From NCBI GenBank assembly GCA_963680875.1, contig OY804575.1, forward strand, positions 29,168,494-29,232,493: a DNA stretch of 64,000 nt, given 5' to 3'. This stretch comes from Bathymodiolus brooksi. Taxonomy: Eukaryota; Mollusca; Bivalvia; Mytilida; Modiolidae. Of the stretch, positions 20,748 through 31,552 are shown piece by piece. Numbering within the stretch: position 1 is the first letter of the stretch; each line of letters starts with the position of its first letter. The notes under the pieces were generated by a model, which worked only from the letters and a program-made list of their open reading frames with translations, ran no database searches and was not told where the DNA came from. The position numbers and the translations under genes are program-made.

Positions 20748-21464
20748 TTACCAAAAAGGGGACGGTGTTCAAAATAATATCTCTTTGTGTTTTTTGCATA
20801 ATGTTCCACTTTACGGTGTATTGATGGGCCATAAAACATTATTTGGAAACAGAGTCTGAAAGGAGACCAAATTCTGAAATTTTGTATAATAATAATAATA
20901 ATTATAATTTTATTGTTCCAATAAGGGCCCCCGAAGAGGCAGAGAGTTACATATAAAACAAATATTGATTCAATGTACATATAACAATACAACATTTTTT
21001 TTATGCCGGAGAGAATCAGAGACAAAGTAATGATATACACTATACATATAAACACTACTGTGTATATTTGGAGGGTTATAAATTTTTTAATTTGCATCAA
21101 ATTTTGATGTGATTTTCGTCTTTGAATTGATTGTGTTGAAAGCTTCTGGTAGTAATAGAAAAATGTCAATGGACTTCCTCTATCTCTTATGGTTTCCATG
21201 ATAACCTCAACTGAAAGGGGCCAAAAACTACCAGATTCAAATTTGAACTTTTTTATTTTTCATTCATTTTTTAATGATTTTTTTTGTTGCAAAATACTAA
21301 TTTTTATGAGTTATCTATGAGTCAAGAAAGAAAATTATCAATTTTAGTATTGAAAAAGGACAAAAAGGCACTCAAATTCCAAAATTCCACAAATTTGGAA
21401 GGTATACACAATTTTTAGTTTTCATCTAATGTTGATGCAGTTTTTATCTTTGAATTAATTTAGA
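20748..21464. other. AT-rich sequence with a local degenerate repeat
   Basis: A TAA microsatellite at about 20885-20910. The segment around 21075-21130 (TTTGATGTGATTTTCGTCTTTG) recurs degenerately at 21410-21460. No gene. Confidence 0.35.
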
Positions 21465-21617
21465 CAAGGGTTTCAGCCAGGTAATATTCCAGCAGAATCC
21501 TTTGGTCAGCTGTTGCTTTCATCAGATGTTGCTTTTGATTTAAACTTTATTGCATTAAAACTGGTGCAGGAATATGCCCTTGTTGATTTGCTGCACCCTT
21601 CATACCCCTTTTTTTAA
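21465..21617 (+). other. Short protein-like frame of unknown origin
   Basis: Fifty codons open without a stop in AT-rich DNA, from just after an AG (TTAATTTAG) to TAA in a T-run. It contains NIPAESFGQLLLSSDVAF and LKLVQEYALVDLLHPSYP. The composition looks like a real exon or retrocopy fragment, but I do not recognise the family. It lies 100 bases before the first visible exon of the LRR gene; the TAA prevents simple read-through. Confidence 0.3.
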
Positions 21618-21719
21618 ATTTTTTTTAAATACATTGTATACCTAAATATATTGTCTGTTAGCAAATAGTTCTTTCACTTAGCCATTCATAAATAAAATAT
21701 TCTGACATTGTTTTTCTAG

Positions 21720-21889
21720 CCAGTGACCTGAATCAATATCTGTTAGATGTACTCATTAAAGAAAAGTTACTGAAGACAAGATACCTACAATTACTGATAA
21801 CTTATAGACTTGTAGAATTAGATTTAAGTCAAGCTTCTGGTTATGTTTACAATGATAGCATAGTCAGTACTATAGCAGATAGATGTCAT
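21720..21889 (+). CDS. LRR gene exon a
   Basis: Acceptor TTTTTCTAG, donor CAT|GTGAGT. 170 bases; encodes [18 protein letters not shown] and the first repeat. It needs one base from an upstream exon not found in this window. Confidence 0.8.
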
Positions 21890-24800
21890 GTGAGTATTCA
21901 AAATAACAAGATTTAATAGTAATGGTTGAGTCAACGACAATATAAGAGAGTAGATATGGGGTAACTGGTTTTCATGTAAAACGGTTCACTGTAAAATAGT
22001 GTTCAAAACAACGTTACAGTAAAGATAAAGAACATTCGCACAATTTGAGTTAATGGTAACCTAAAAATGGGATTTGATGATTCATGACAAGAATTTCGGG
22101 CCCATATAATGCTAATGGTACGTAATGAGAAGAGGACGTTTGATACATGTACCTGATCATAAAGGCCATTCCCACCCTCGTATTTAACAAACCACTCCAG
22201 TGTTAAATAATTAAGGAGCATACACCATCAGTACATGTATTACCAATTCTACATTACATACAAGACCAATTCTACATTACATACAAGACCAATTCTACAT
22301 TACATACAAGACCAATTCTACATTACATACAAGATCAATTCTACATTACATACAAGACCAATTCTACATTACATACAAGACCAATTCTACATTACATACA
22401 AGACCAATTCTACATTACATACAAGACCAATTCTACATTACATACAAGACCAATTCTACATTACATACAAGACCAATTCTACATTACATACAAGACCAAT
22501 TCTACATTACATACAAGACCAATTCTACATTACATACAAGATCAATTCTACATTACATACAAGACCAATTCTACATTACATACAAGACCAATTCTACATT
22601 ACATACAAGACCAATTCTACATTACATACAAGACCAATTCTACATTACATACAAGACCAATTCTACATTACATACAATTCTAACCATAGATTTAACACAA
22701 ATGGATTATGATATATGGTTGTAAGTGAACATTAAACAATTATGATATATGGATGTAAGTGAACATTCAAAAAATTATTAATTTAAATCATATAAGTCAA
22801 TTTCTTGGATAAGTCGAAATGAAAGTATAGTTCTTTTGTAATGCATATAGTAATATTCGATATACACCATATTTAACTCAAATACATGCTTAATTCAAAT
22901 AAAAGTATTGGTCCCCTTTAGCATTACAAGGTTTGACTATATCTCAAAATAAGGTGCAAAAATATGAATGTGATGTATTATAACAGCTAAAAATAACCTT
23001 AACAAGTATCTGGATTAGCAACATATTTTGACACAGATCAAATTATATCTGATATACGTATATAAATATTTTAATTACTGCTAAGTCAATAGCTTCATTT
23101 GTATAATCATGATTTCATTTGTTTTTTTTATTTTAGAAACTAACCAAACTGAATTTATCCAACTGTAATAAAATATCATCCAGAGCTTTAGAAAATGCTG
23201 TGTCACAACTGCCATTGATTCAGATTCTTATACTAAAGAGTACTAAATGTGATGACAAAGTTCTTCATGCAATTAGTAAGATTATTAGACAAATTTGTGT
23301 ACAAGATGGATTGTAATATAATGTCTGTCATTGGCTATATAAACGATGTTGTCATAAAATTACCTTGATATATTTTACTTTGCACATGCATATTGCCGGT
23401 CAAATTATGGACATCATTCCTGTGTGGCGGGCCGTCATGGTTGTGATCATATGGTAATTGATCTATGGTAGTTGGATTAACAACTACATGTGCAGTCAGT
23501 GCATAGCATCACTAAAGTTGTGAGTTTAAATCCCGCTCATGGCGAGGTGTATTCGATACAACTTTATGTGATAAAGTTTGACAGTCACTTGCAGCAGGTT
23601 GTTGGTTTTATCCGGATGCCTCCACTAATATATAAAACTGATCGACATGATAAAACTGAAATATTGTTAAACACCATAACCCATTACAGAGTGATTTCAT
23701 GTATTTATATGTAGGACTAAAGACTTAAAACTTTTACAGATTTGCGTCTTCTGATGACGTTGTAACTGTGTTACGCAGGTAAATTTTTGGGGAAATGATA
23801 ATGACTTTATTACAATTTGAGGTATTTGTCTATATAGAAAAAACGAGTGTAAACATGAAGGTTAGTAAATTTTATTCTGAACTGCATTTTTCCATACTGC
23901 CTTGTCTTTCAAAAAAATCTGTTAGATTTTTCCGTTGGAATAGAAATAATTCATGGAAGCCATAGTTTGTATGACATTTTAACATGGGTAACATTATTTT
24001 CCTTGCATTTTTGCCATTGCTATTGAATTATCAACGGTGAAATAAAACAAACTCAATTAGGTATAACTTGTATTGCCAGTATTCAATATCATACACAATT
24101 ATTTCAATAAATATACATTCAACAAAATATCAACATAATTATAAAATAAGCATATTTTGGCAAAAAAGTTCCGCCAAGCCAAAGGTCACCAAAAAATGCA
24201 AAATATATCTTTTTAAAAAAATTGACTTGTATCCTATTTTCTCTTTTCTACTGCAATCCAACCCTCCTTCCAAAATGCATAAAGATAATGGAAAGAAAAT
24301 GGAAATCCACTCAAGATGTAATTAGATCAAGAGTAGATCCAGGAAAGGGAAACAGCATCATATTCTGGATGACAGTTCCCTGAAAATAGAAAAGAGAATA
24401 TATGCAGTTATATTTCAATACATATTATAATATTACAATTATGATGTCATAAATAAAATTATCAATGAACACTTAAATGTCTGATTATATTTATAATCTT
24501 CTTTCTCAATAAATCTGTGCCTGCATAATTTAAATGTAACCCATCTTTAGGGGCAAATAAGGTAGGGTCAGGTGAATTATTATATAAAAAACTTTTGTAT
24601 AAATTACAAAAAAACAATTTTTTTTCTCTTGCACAATTTTCTCAATTTGGAATTAACCTTGTTAACTTTATTTACAGTTTTTATATGATCCACAAGCCTG
24701 GGTAAAATAGAAGTAAAAATTAACTTCACACTAGTTTTACTTTTTAATTTATGGATCAAATCTCCATAATACGACATGATAGTGTTAACATATTGTGGTG

Positions 24801-26324
24801 AAGATATGCTATTTGTCCCTACATGAATGATAGCAAAGTCTACTAATCTTAAATTTATTCTCCCTGAGGAAACCAATTCTGAAAGTCTTCCAATGGTTGC
24901 ACCTGGGAAGGCTTGAGTGGTGCAACCATGAATTCCACCAACATATTTTGGTATAGAAGCTGAAACTATAGTACCCCTTTTCTCAGTAAAACCCCCTGCA
25001 AACTGTTATCAAAAATTCTGATCAAATTATACTTAAGGGGGTTAAATTACCAGTACATATAAGAGTTGAATACAAAGAAAATTTGCATAGCCAATAAAAT
25101 AGAAAAGAAATAATTAGTGAGTAGAATTCTAATCCGGATAGCCCTACACCTAACTAGTCTGAACTGGTCAAATCACTGAAGTGGAAACTTAACATATCAC
25201 TCTTTGCTAATTAAATAATTTAAAATTAAATTAGTCCCATGGAATGAAAATATTTCTTTGGTTTTATTTTTACAGGTCAATACAACAATGACTTGAGGCA
25301 TTTAGATGTAACAAGATGTAAGATAACAGACCGTGGTCTAACTTTCCTTTGTTCAAATAAAGGAAACCTACCATGTCCAAAGCTACAAACACTAAGAATA
25401 AGAGATTGTGACATTTACAAGCCATCTCTTTCTGTGACATGTGTACTGACATTCATGCTACAAAGAACAAATAATTTTGACTTAGACTTCAACAAACTTC
25501 ACCTAGTTTTGGCAGAAATTCATAAAATAAATAATATGCCTCATATTGTCAATTCAAATCTCCAGTATACTAGGGTTCAATATTTAGATTTTGGAACAGA
25601 AGATGTTGTGAATGCCGATATTGAGCTAGTGTGCAAATATTGTCCAAATATTACAGCAGTTTCCCTTAATCCTGCTGTTTCTGATACACAGATTAACATA
25701 CTTAATACATTGGTACACTTGAGACATGTAGAGATTGTATTAGACACACACAGTGAAGTAGATGTTACGTTTGACAAAGGTATCTTACCATTATTGTCAT
25801 GTGTAGGACAACATCTACAGGTTTTGTTACTGTTTGAATTAACAGATGTATGTCTGTTTACAGTTGGTAAATATTGCCCTCATTTGAAAAATCTAAATTT
25901 GATGGTCTCTACCTTGCAGGACAATAGAAGTCAAAATCAAGAAAATATCACTTGTTTTTCAGAACTTCAAAATTTTAAATGTGTATTAACAGGAGATAAT
26001 GACATGCTTCTAGAAGATTCTTTATCAGTAGTGTTAAATAATGCTGATAACTTGCAGGTCCTTTCTTTGAACAATATCCAGTTTCTTACCACCCAAGAAC
26101 TTGGACGCTATTTAAATCATAATATAAAGCCAAATCTAGAACAAATTGAAATAATCAAATGTGATCAAATATCAGGGTCAGTTTTTCTACATTTGTTAAC
26201 TGTTGCTCATTGTTTGACAATCTTGACACTAAATATCTGTCGGAAAATAACTAGAGCAGATTATTCTAAAATGATGAAATACTCTGAAAAGTATTTACCT
26301 CGTCTAAAAGTTGAATGGACCTAA
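21720..26324 (+). CDS. Leucine-rich-repeat (AMN1/F-box-LRR type) protein, 3' exons
   Basis: Three exons join in phase: 21720-21889 (starts with the last two bases of a codon, donor CAT|GTGAGT), 23137-23275 (phase 0 in, phase 1 out, A|GTAAGA) and 25276-26324 (terminal, TAA). Together they encode about 451 residues, and the 5' exon(s) are missing. The first exon has a helical lead [19 protein letters not shown] and then the first repeat LVELDLSQ. The second gives [20 protein letters not shown], and the third continues [20 protein letters not shown] and further repeats to [13 protein letters not shown]. Repeats of about 26 residues with L-x-x-L-x-L-x-x-C and x-I-T-D are the cysteine-containing LRR subtype seen in AMN1 and F-box LRR proteins, usually a protein-binding scaffold. 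No F-box is visible in the part present. Introns contain a minisatellite, a SINE and an SGNH remnant. Confidence 0.85.
22242..22678. repeat. 23-bp minisatellite in LRR intron
   Basis: About 19 almost identical copies of CAATTCTACATTACATACAA plus GAC; two copies have GAT. Because 23 is not a multiple of three and no frame has a stop, it gives a spurious 158-codon ORF. Confidence 0.95.
23137..23275 (+). CDS. LRR gene exon b
   Basis: Acceptor TTATTTTAG, donor A|GTAAGA. 139 bases; two leucine-rich repeats, [15 protein letters not shown] and [16 protein letters not shown]. Confidence 0.85.
23480..23690 (+). mobile_element. tRNA-derived SINE in LRR intron
   Basis: B-box-like GAGTTTAAATCCCGC at 23521, then the family body (GACAGTCACTTGCAGCAGGT) and the family end AAACACCATAA at 23669. 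The A-box region is degraded. Confidence 0.65.
24470..25020 (-). pseudogene. SGNH hydrolase domain remnant (retroelement-type)
   Basis: On the minus strand a frame reads [37 protein letters not shown], then [13 protein letters not shown] (block III with Gly and Asn) and [11 protein letters not shown]. It ends at a TAA in a T-run at 24604-24606; shifting frame by one base in the homopolymer continues to [20 protein letters not shown], the block V Asp/His motif, and a stop near 24475. The start block is also damaged. This is a broken SGNH/GDSL domain of the type carried by some retroelements, sitting antisense in an intron. It differs clearly from the Ngaro hydrolase at 5392. Confidence 0.75.
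25276..26324 (+). CDS. LRR gene terminal exon
   Basis: Acceptor ATTTTTACAG; 1,049 bases to TAA. It completes the serine codon split by the upstream intron and encodes about eight further degenerate repeats, ending [10 protein letters not shown]. Confidence 0.9.
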
Positions 26325-27463
26325 ATCTATTGAATAGGTGAACAAACAATTAACAATCTGGTTAGGCCAAAAAATGTACATGTGGTGCAAAGGGAAAATA
26401 ATGTCCATTTTAAATGGATAAAAATGGCTGAATTAAAACTTGATTACAAATCTGTTGGAATAATTCTGATAGAAATTTTTCTGAAGAATTCATTAGAAAA
26501 AACATCATACTAATTGGAATGAAAAAGTTATGTAATTTTAGGTAATGGTTCCTTTGATCCTTATTTTCGAAGACCATAAAAGATAGGTCAAATCTGTTGA
26601 TAAATGCTCACAGGAAATTTTATTAGGAACCCAAAGAAAAAACTTCATCAAAATCAGACTTAAAATAAAAATTACAAATTTTATATTCAAGACACATACA
26701 AAATGTGATTGCATATTACAAGAACAGGTTTTATGCAATAACACATAAAAAAAAACAGAAATTGGTTGAAAAATTAAAGTTCCATAATCACGTACAAAAA
26801 TTATAGAAATCATTGTTTTTGTCATGTTTTTGCCAGTTTTTGTTTTGGAACAAGTTGGGCCACAAAAAAATTTCAATTCCAACTTTTACTTGGCACCAAG
26901 TATTTTTGTGTTGAAATGTTAGAAGGATCAGTCAACTAGACCAAAAGTAATTGTGAAAAAACCATAGACGAACAGCTACAAAAATGACGATAAACTCGCA
27001 TCATTATATGCACACAATTTTTCGCGGCCATGCAACAAATATAATCTTGTAAGATTAAATGCTTATGTGAGCTGATTGTGATATTTAATTTTATGTATTT
27101 ATACACTTATTTATTTAAAAAAAATGTGTGATCTATTCAAAAGAATAATTTTTATTATTTTATTCAGATTTATGTAATATATATATACATATTGAACACA
27201 TGTGTCTTTTTTTCATTTTTCTCATTCAGCTATATATTCATGTGTGAAGTTTATTTTGGTTTTGCAATGTCATTTTATCTGTGTTATGTTTATGTACCCA
27301 ATTATTTGTGTTTGTCCATTAGTTACTTATGTTGGGCATTCTCATTGTCTTCATCATACATAACACAACTACTCTTAGTTTAATCTGGATGATTTTGTTA
27401 TTTGGCTTGCTTGATTGACATCACATGAAATGCAAGGGTCAGCTTCATTTATATAGACCGTCT
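26325..27463. other. Region between the two host genes' ends, no gene
   Basis: AT-rich 3' flank of the LRR gene. Short ORFs at 26538 and 27192 are low-complexity hydrophobic frames. No repeat recognised. Confidence 0.4.
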
Positions 27464-27815
27464 CAGTGGTGTCATGGCTAGCATGCCTGCCTCAGCGGTG
27501 CAATGGTTAGTGTGTCCACATAAGTGGTATTATGGTTAACATGCCCACCTCAGTGGTGTAATAATTAGTATGCCCACCTCGGTGGTATTATGGTTAGAGT
27601 GCAGTAGATCATGCGTTTGATCCTTGATAATGTTTCCGACAGCATCATATCTACATGTGAACTGTTGTTATCGATGGGCTAGCACTATAAAAATCCAACC
27701 AAGCATGTTGGTCTAGTACAAATTAGACATCATCATTATCTCATCAAAGCATGTTCTTGCCATGATATAGCTGACAAATGCTCACTTGAATTTAACAACA
27801 ATCACTCACTCGCTC
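27464..27815 (+). mobile_element. SINE with amplified A-box segment
   Basis: The segment ATGGTTAGCATGCCCACCTC / AGTGGTGT occurs about four times in tandem at 27464-27597, followed by a B-box-like GCGTTTGATCC. A body then contains AAAAATCCAACCAAGCATGT and a tail CAATCACTCACTCGC. A fragment of the same body and tail lies in opposite orientation at 38321-38500. Confidence 0.6.
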
Positions 27816-28024
27816 TTTCATTTGTACAAGTCTGGTCTCTTCATCCTAAGGACAGGGCTTAGTCAAGTTTGTATGAAATTCATGTTCACCGACCAGTAAA
27901 CAATGACAGACAACCTTGCATAGCCAAATACCATGTGAACTTATGTGCATACATAATGAATTCTGTTTATGTATTTGTCCAAGTAATTGTTTGCATCTCT
28001 TTCAAAGCATTGTCAACAAAGAAT

Positions 28025-28246
28025 GGGGTTTATGGTGTTTAACACTACTTTCAACAATATTTCAGTTATATCGCGAGGTGGAGGAAACTAGTACCCAGAG
28101 AAAACCACTAATCTGCCGCAAGTCACTGACAAACTTGATCACATAATGTTGTATCGAGTACACCTCGCCTGAACAGGATTCGAACTCACAATGTTAGTGG
28201 CGATAGGCACTGATTGCAACTACCATACAATCACGACCACGACAGC
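28025..28246 (-). mobile_element. tRNA-derived SINE (minus)
   Basis: Complement of the family end at 28030 (GGTGTTTAACACTACTTTC), body with GAGGAAACTAGTACCCAGAG, and the B-box complement GGATTCGAACTCAC at 28179. Confidence 0.8.
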
Positions 28247-28453
28247 ACCTTATCAACAAAGAATGATCACTTTGTGGTGTGAAGAAATTTGATGGTTTCC
28301 ACCACTGAAAATAGATATACATAGGATTTCCATGAGAAACATATATAAAAATTGTAAAAAAAACACTACAATGATTTCCGTGGTTTCTGAGAAGTGGATG
28401 AGGTTAATGGAAACAATTTTGGTAGAGGACGGACTGTCCAATGACATTATTTT

Positions 28454-29053
28454 AGCTTGCCTTGCCAAAGGCAATGTGAGCTTTTTGCCATCACTTGGCA
28501 TCCGTTAACTTTTCACATTTTTATCTTCTCCTCTGAAACCCCCTCAGCCAAATGAACTGAAACTTGGTAGGGAGCATCTAAGGAAGGTCCTCTCTAAAGA
28601 TTGCCCATTTCGTCCCAATCCATTAACAAACATGGCCGCCACAGGCAATTCGTTTCTGATTGGCTGGTTTTAAAAAATCTTCTCCTCTGAAACCGCTTGG
28701 CCAAATGAACCGGATCTTGGTCGGAAGCATCTATGGAATGTCCTCTATGAAGATCGCTCATTTTGTCCTGATCGGTTAGCAAACATGGCTACCACCGAAA
28801 CTTGGTAGGAAGCATCTATGGAATGTCCTCTATGAAGATTGCTCATTTCATCCCGATCGGTTAGCAAACATGGCCACCATATGCAATTCTTGTTTCTGAT
28901 TGGTCGATTTCTAAAAATTCTCCTTTGAAACTGCTTAGCCATATGAACCGAAACTTGGTAGGAAGCATCTACATGTATGGAAGGTTATGCATTAAGTTTC
29001 CTCAAAGCAGAATGAAAGGTGAGCAACACAGGCTCAACCCACTGAGCCTCTAG
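28454..29053 (+). mobile_element. Helitron-like repeat, AGCTCACC family
   Basis: Left end TTTTAGCTTGCCTTGCC with hairpin complement GGCAATGTGAGCT; right end GGCTCAACCCACTGAGCCTC-TAG. The core has about three diverged copies of the about 156-bp unit containing GAAACTTGGTAGGAAGCATC and CAAACATGGCCGCC. Confidence 0.75.
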
Positions 29054-29194
29054 TTTAATCAAATTTCCTTTCATTCCATCCAGTATATTGGATCAGAAAT
29101 GTACAAGCCAATTTGCTATTGTTTTCCCCCGTAGATGAAATGTTGTCTTTTTTTTAAAGGAAATTGAGAGAACATATTACCTGTATGTTATCCA

Positions 29195-29669
29195 TTTAAG
29201 GATACACTGGTCAGAGCTGCGGTATCTAGACCTTCATCGACGGTCGGCCAGTGTAAACCATGTGGTGACAAGCGTTGCAAGTGCTGTCTCCAATTGCAAC
29301 ACACAAGTGTTCCATAGCAAGACGACAGGAAAGGAGTATAAGATATTTTGCAATGTCAATTGCAAAACACCTAATGTGGTTTACCTTCTTGACTGTCACG
29401 TCTGCGGGTCGCAATACGTAGGAGAAAGTGTCCAACCATTCAACAAAAGAATGAATGGACATAGAAGTGACCTTACGAAAAAGACGCTCTTATCCGTGAG
29501 TCAACACTTTGTGTCGCCGGGGCACTCATTGGAAGACTTTGGCAGATTCAAAATTTATATCATTGACCACAATCCAAGTTGGAAAGAAAATCAAAGACAG
29601 AAAAAAGAGAGTTTTTGGATCCGCGAGTTGCAAACATTACACCCGGAAGGCATAAACAAAAAGGCCTAA
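29195..29669 (+). pseudogene. Penelope-like retroelement fragment: GIY-YIG endonuclease
   Basis: A 5'-truncated coding remnant. The first part encodes a cysteine knuckle, CKPCGDKRCKCC, then one base is lost and the rest lies in the next frame: TTGKEYKIFCNVNCKTPNVV, YLLDCHVCGSQYVGES, FNKRMNGHRSDL, HFVSPGHS and FWIRELQTLHPEGIN. The pair V-V-Y-L...Q-Y-V-G is the GIY-YIG equivalent, and R-M-N-G-H-R-S-D is the conserved catalytic Arg/His region of Penelope-like elements. No reverse transcriptase remains upstream. The 3' flank holds a candidate hammerhead ribozyme, as known for this element class. Confidence 0.88.
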
Positions 29670-29821
29670 ATCTTTTGTTTTTTAACTTTTTAACCAGTGC
29701 CTGGTCCTTAGCTAGTTGGTAAACTTCATCATTACATTTTCTCATTCTGTTCATATTTATAAATTAGTGTGCAATATACTTGAATAATATAAAGTATAAA
29801 GTTCAAGATTATGATTTTTAG

Positions 29822-29912
29822 TAATTTACGTCACGATAACTGATGGTCACGTGACAATTTTTCAAATCAGATTACAGACGCTGATGAAGCTTGTCGGTCA
29901 AGCGAAATATCC
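29822..29912 (+). ncRNA. Candidate hammerhead ribozyme in Penelope tail
   Basis: Core CTGATGA at 29881-29887 and GAAA at 29904-29907 flank a 5-bp stem II (GCTTG/CAAGC). Stem I can form from CGTC (29829-29832) and GACG (29877-29880), directly abutting the core, and the predicted cleavage site would follow TTA at 29828. Stem III is weak, and there is one extra A after the core. Penelope-like elements are known to carry hammerhead motifs, so context supports it; activity is not shown. Confidence 0.5.
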
Positions 29913-30106
29913 GTCGATTTAATTATAATTATAGTCTTTTTGTAGACTTATAGTTATTTTTGTTACATTTTAACATCTTTTTTTGATATCGTTGTGCTAA
30001 CATTTTAGACGTTTATTTATCATTTTTGTTTGTTTGCACAGTATCGTTAACACTTGTTTCCGATCCGACATCTCGTAGGTTCATACGTTGGCTACCTTTT
30101 CAGACG

Positions 30107-30130
<24 letters not shown>
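29913..30130 (+). mobile_element. Penelope-type terminal sequence (copy 1)
   Basis: Downstream of the hammerhead motif are TTTTTGTTACATTTTAACAT, GATATCGTTGTGCTAACATT and a distal part ending CAGACGTTTATATATA. The same order of motifs, diverged, recurs at 30373-30540, so the two are related element tails lying in tandem. Confidence 0.5.
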
Positions 30131-30133
<3 letters not shown>

Positions 30134-30137
<4 letters not shown>

Positions 30138-30435
30138 GTCTAGAAGATTGTGCAACGATACCGATAAAGATGTTACAAAAAATATATTGACAAAATTTTC
30201 GATCAACAAATGACCTTCCTCAGTGTCTATCAAAGTTAGACTGAGTTTGTAAAGATAAGATGGTATAATTACAACTCACTAGCTTTTTAGTGAGTTGTAA
30301 TTATACCATCTTATCTTTACAAACTCAGTCTAACTTTGATAGACACTGAGGAAGGTCATTTGTTGATCGAAAATTTTGTCAATATATTTTTTGTAACATC
30401 TTTATCGGTATCGTTGCACAATCTTCTAGACTTCT
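30134..30435. repeat. Perfect palindrome, 147-bp arms, 8-base loop
   Basis: 30134-30280 and 30289-30435 are exact inverse complements as far as I can read, with loop AGCTTTTT. The plus-strand right arm contains CTGAGGA (30346-30352), GGTC...GATC pairing and GAAA (30369-30372), the same hammerhead-like layout as at 29881. It is therefore built from a Penelope-type terminal sequence in head-to-head copies. Confidence 0.95.
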
Positions 30436-30597
30436 ATAATTTATATTGTTTGTGCTGCATCGTCATGTCTCTACGATCCGTTACTCATTAAGTTCTCTGG
30501 TTGGTAGATTCCCTTAGACTTTATATATATATATACGTCTGAAAATTAAACCAAACAGTGTTAGAATTAGATTTTAGAGCTGTCAAATTTTTGTTCT

Positions 30598-30705
30598 TCC
30601 CTCGACAGGATTTGAACCCACACCATTGATACACTGCAGAACCATTCGCTTAGCCTTACGTCCAGCACCCTAGACCACTCGACTACATCCAATCCCTAAA
30701 CAAAG
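30598..30705 (-). repeat. tRNA-Leu-like (SINE head or tRNA pseudogene)
   Basis: On the minus strand GTCGAGTGGTCTAGGG resembles the D-arm/A-box of tRNA-Leu, and GTGGGTTCAAATCCTG is a good B-box/T-arm. The spacing is about 20 bases longer than in a tRNA gene and the acceptor stem is not evident, so this is a tRNA-derived repeat and not a functional tRNA. Confidence 0.55.
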
Positions 30706-31044
30706 GAGCTTCAATAATCGTAGTGTTACCTTTTCTCGTAAGGCAAATCTAGGGATACACGTAAGACATGTGTATAAGCGTGTGTAGATGGTACATATAT
30801 ACTTAATATTATAATTTGACATCAATCTAACTCAGCAATTTTTAATATATTGTATAGGATAATGAAGAATTCATTATACAGTCACAGGAAATAAAGTATA
30901 TTATACAAACGTCTAGAAGCAAGTGACAACCATACAATATATCTGTCCCACTGGATCTCAAAGTTACTATATATATATATAACAATCATAATTACAATTT
31001 TAATCTGGAATGTTTTATTGCATCACAGGATCTGATTACAAATA

Positions 31045-31215
31045 ATAACAAATACAATCGCTCAAATCTGCTTTAATGACCACCTCTATTAAGTAATAAC
31101 TTGTACTATGTGACCTTAATGTTAATTTCCCTTCACTACATTTCATATCAATTAAATCTGTATTAAGCGGCCACCTGTCTTATGTGAACATATTATACTG
31201 TTCCCTTGGAAGGTC
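31045..31215. mobile_element. Diverged MITE (GACAGGTTTGACTGTA family)
   Basis: The right end GGTCACATAAGACAGGTTTG-ACTGTA matches the copy at 33645. The left end has degenerate CAAATCTGCTTTAATGACCA in place of CAAACCTGCTATAGTGACCA. No ORF. Confidence 0.6.
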
Positions 31216-31552
31216 ACATAAGACAGGTTTGACTGTATGTCTTGAAAAAAAAACAATTTAACTCACAAGATCTAACATCTAAATTATTTTATTGTAATTC
31301 TATTTAATTGAAAGAAGAAAAAGAGAACAAAAACTTTAAAAAAAAATTATTTCTTCATGATTAAGACATTAAATACAACCTTCTAAAAATAAATACAAAT
31401 TTCATTTCATGTTACAACCAGGTAAATTTATTTATACCTTCAAAATAAAAAATAAACCATCACATTTACAGGCCTATTTTAAGAACAAGACCATGTTATT
31501 TATGCTTGACATATATATTTGACGATGCTTGGAACTTTATATAATCTTGAAA
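31216..31552. other. AT-rich sequence, nothing supported
   Basis: Contains A-rich runs but no repeat or gene I can support. Confidence 0.3.

Noticed and set aside
22235..22711. 158-codon ORF of repeated [17 protein letters not shown] sequence
   Set aside because: It is read through a 23-bp minisatellite that has no stop in any frame; there is no independent coding signal.
30598..30705. Functional tRNA-Leu gene
   Set aside because: A- and B-box-like parts are good, but spacing is too long and no acceptor stem is seen.
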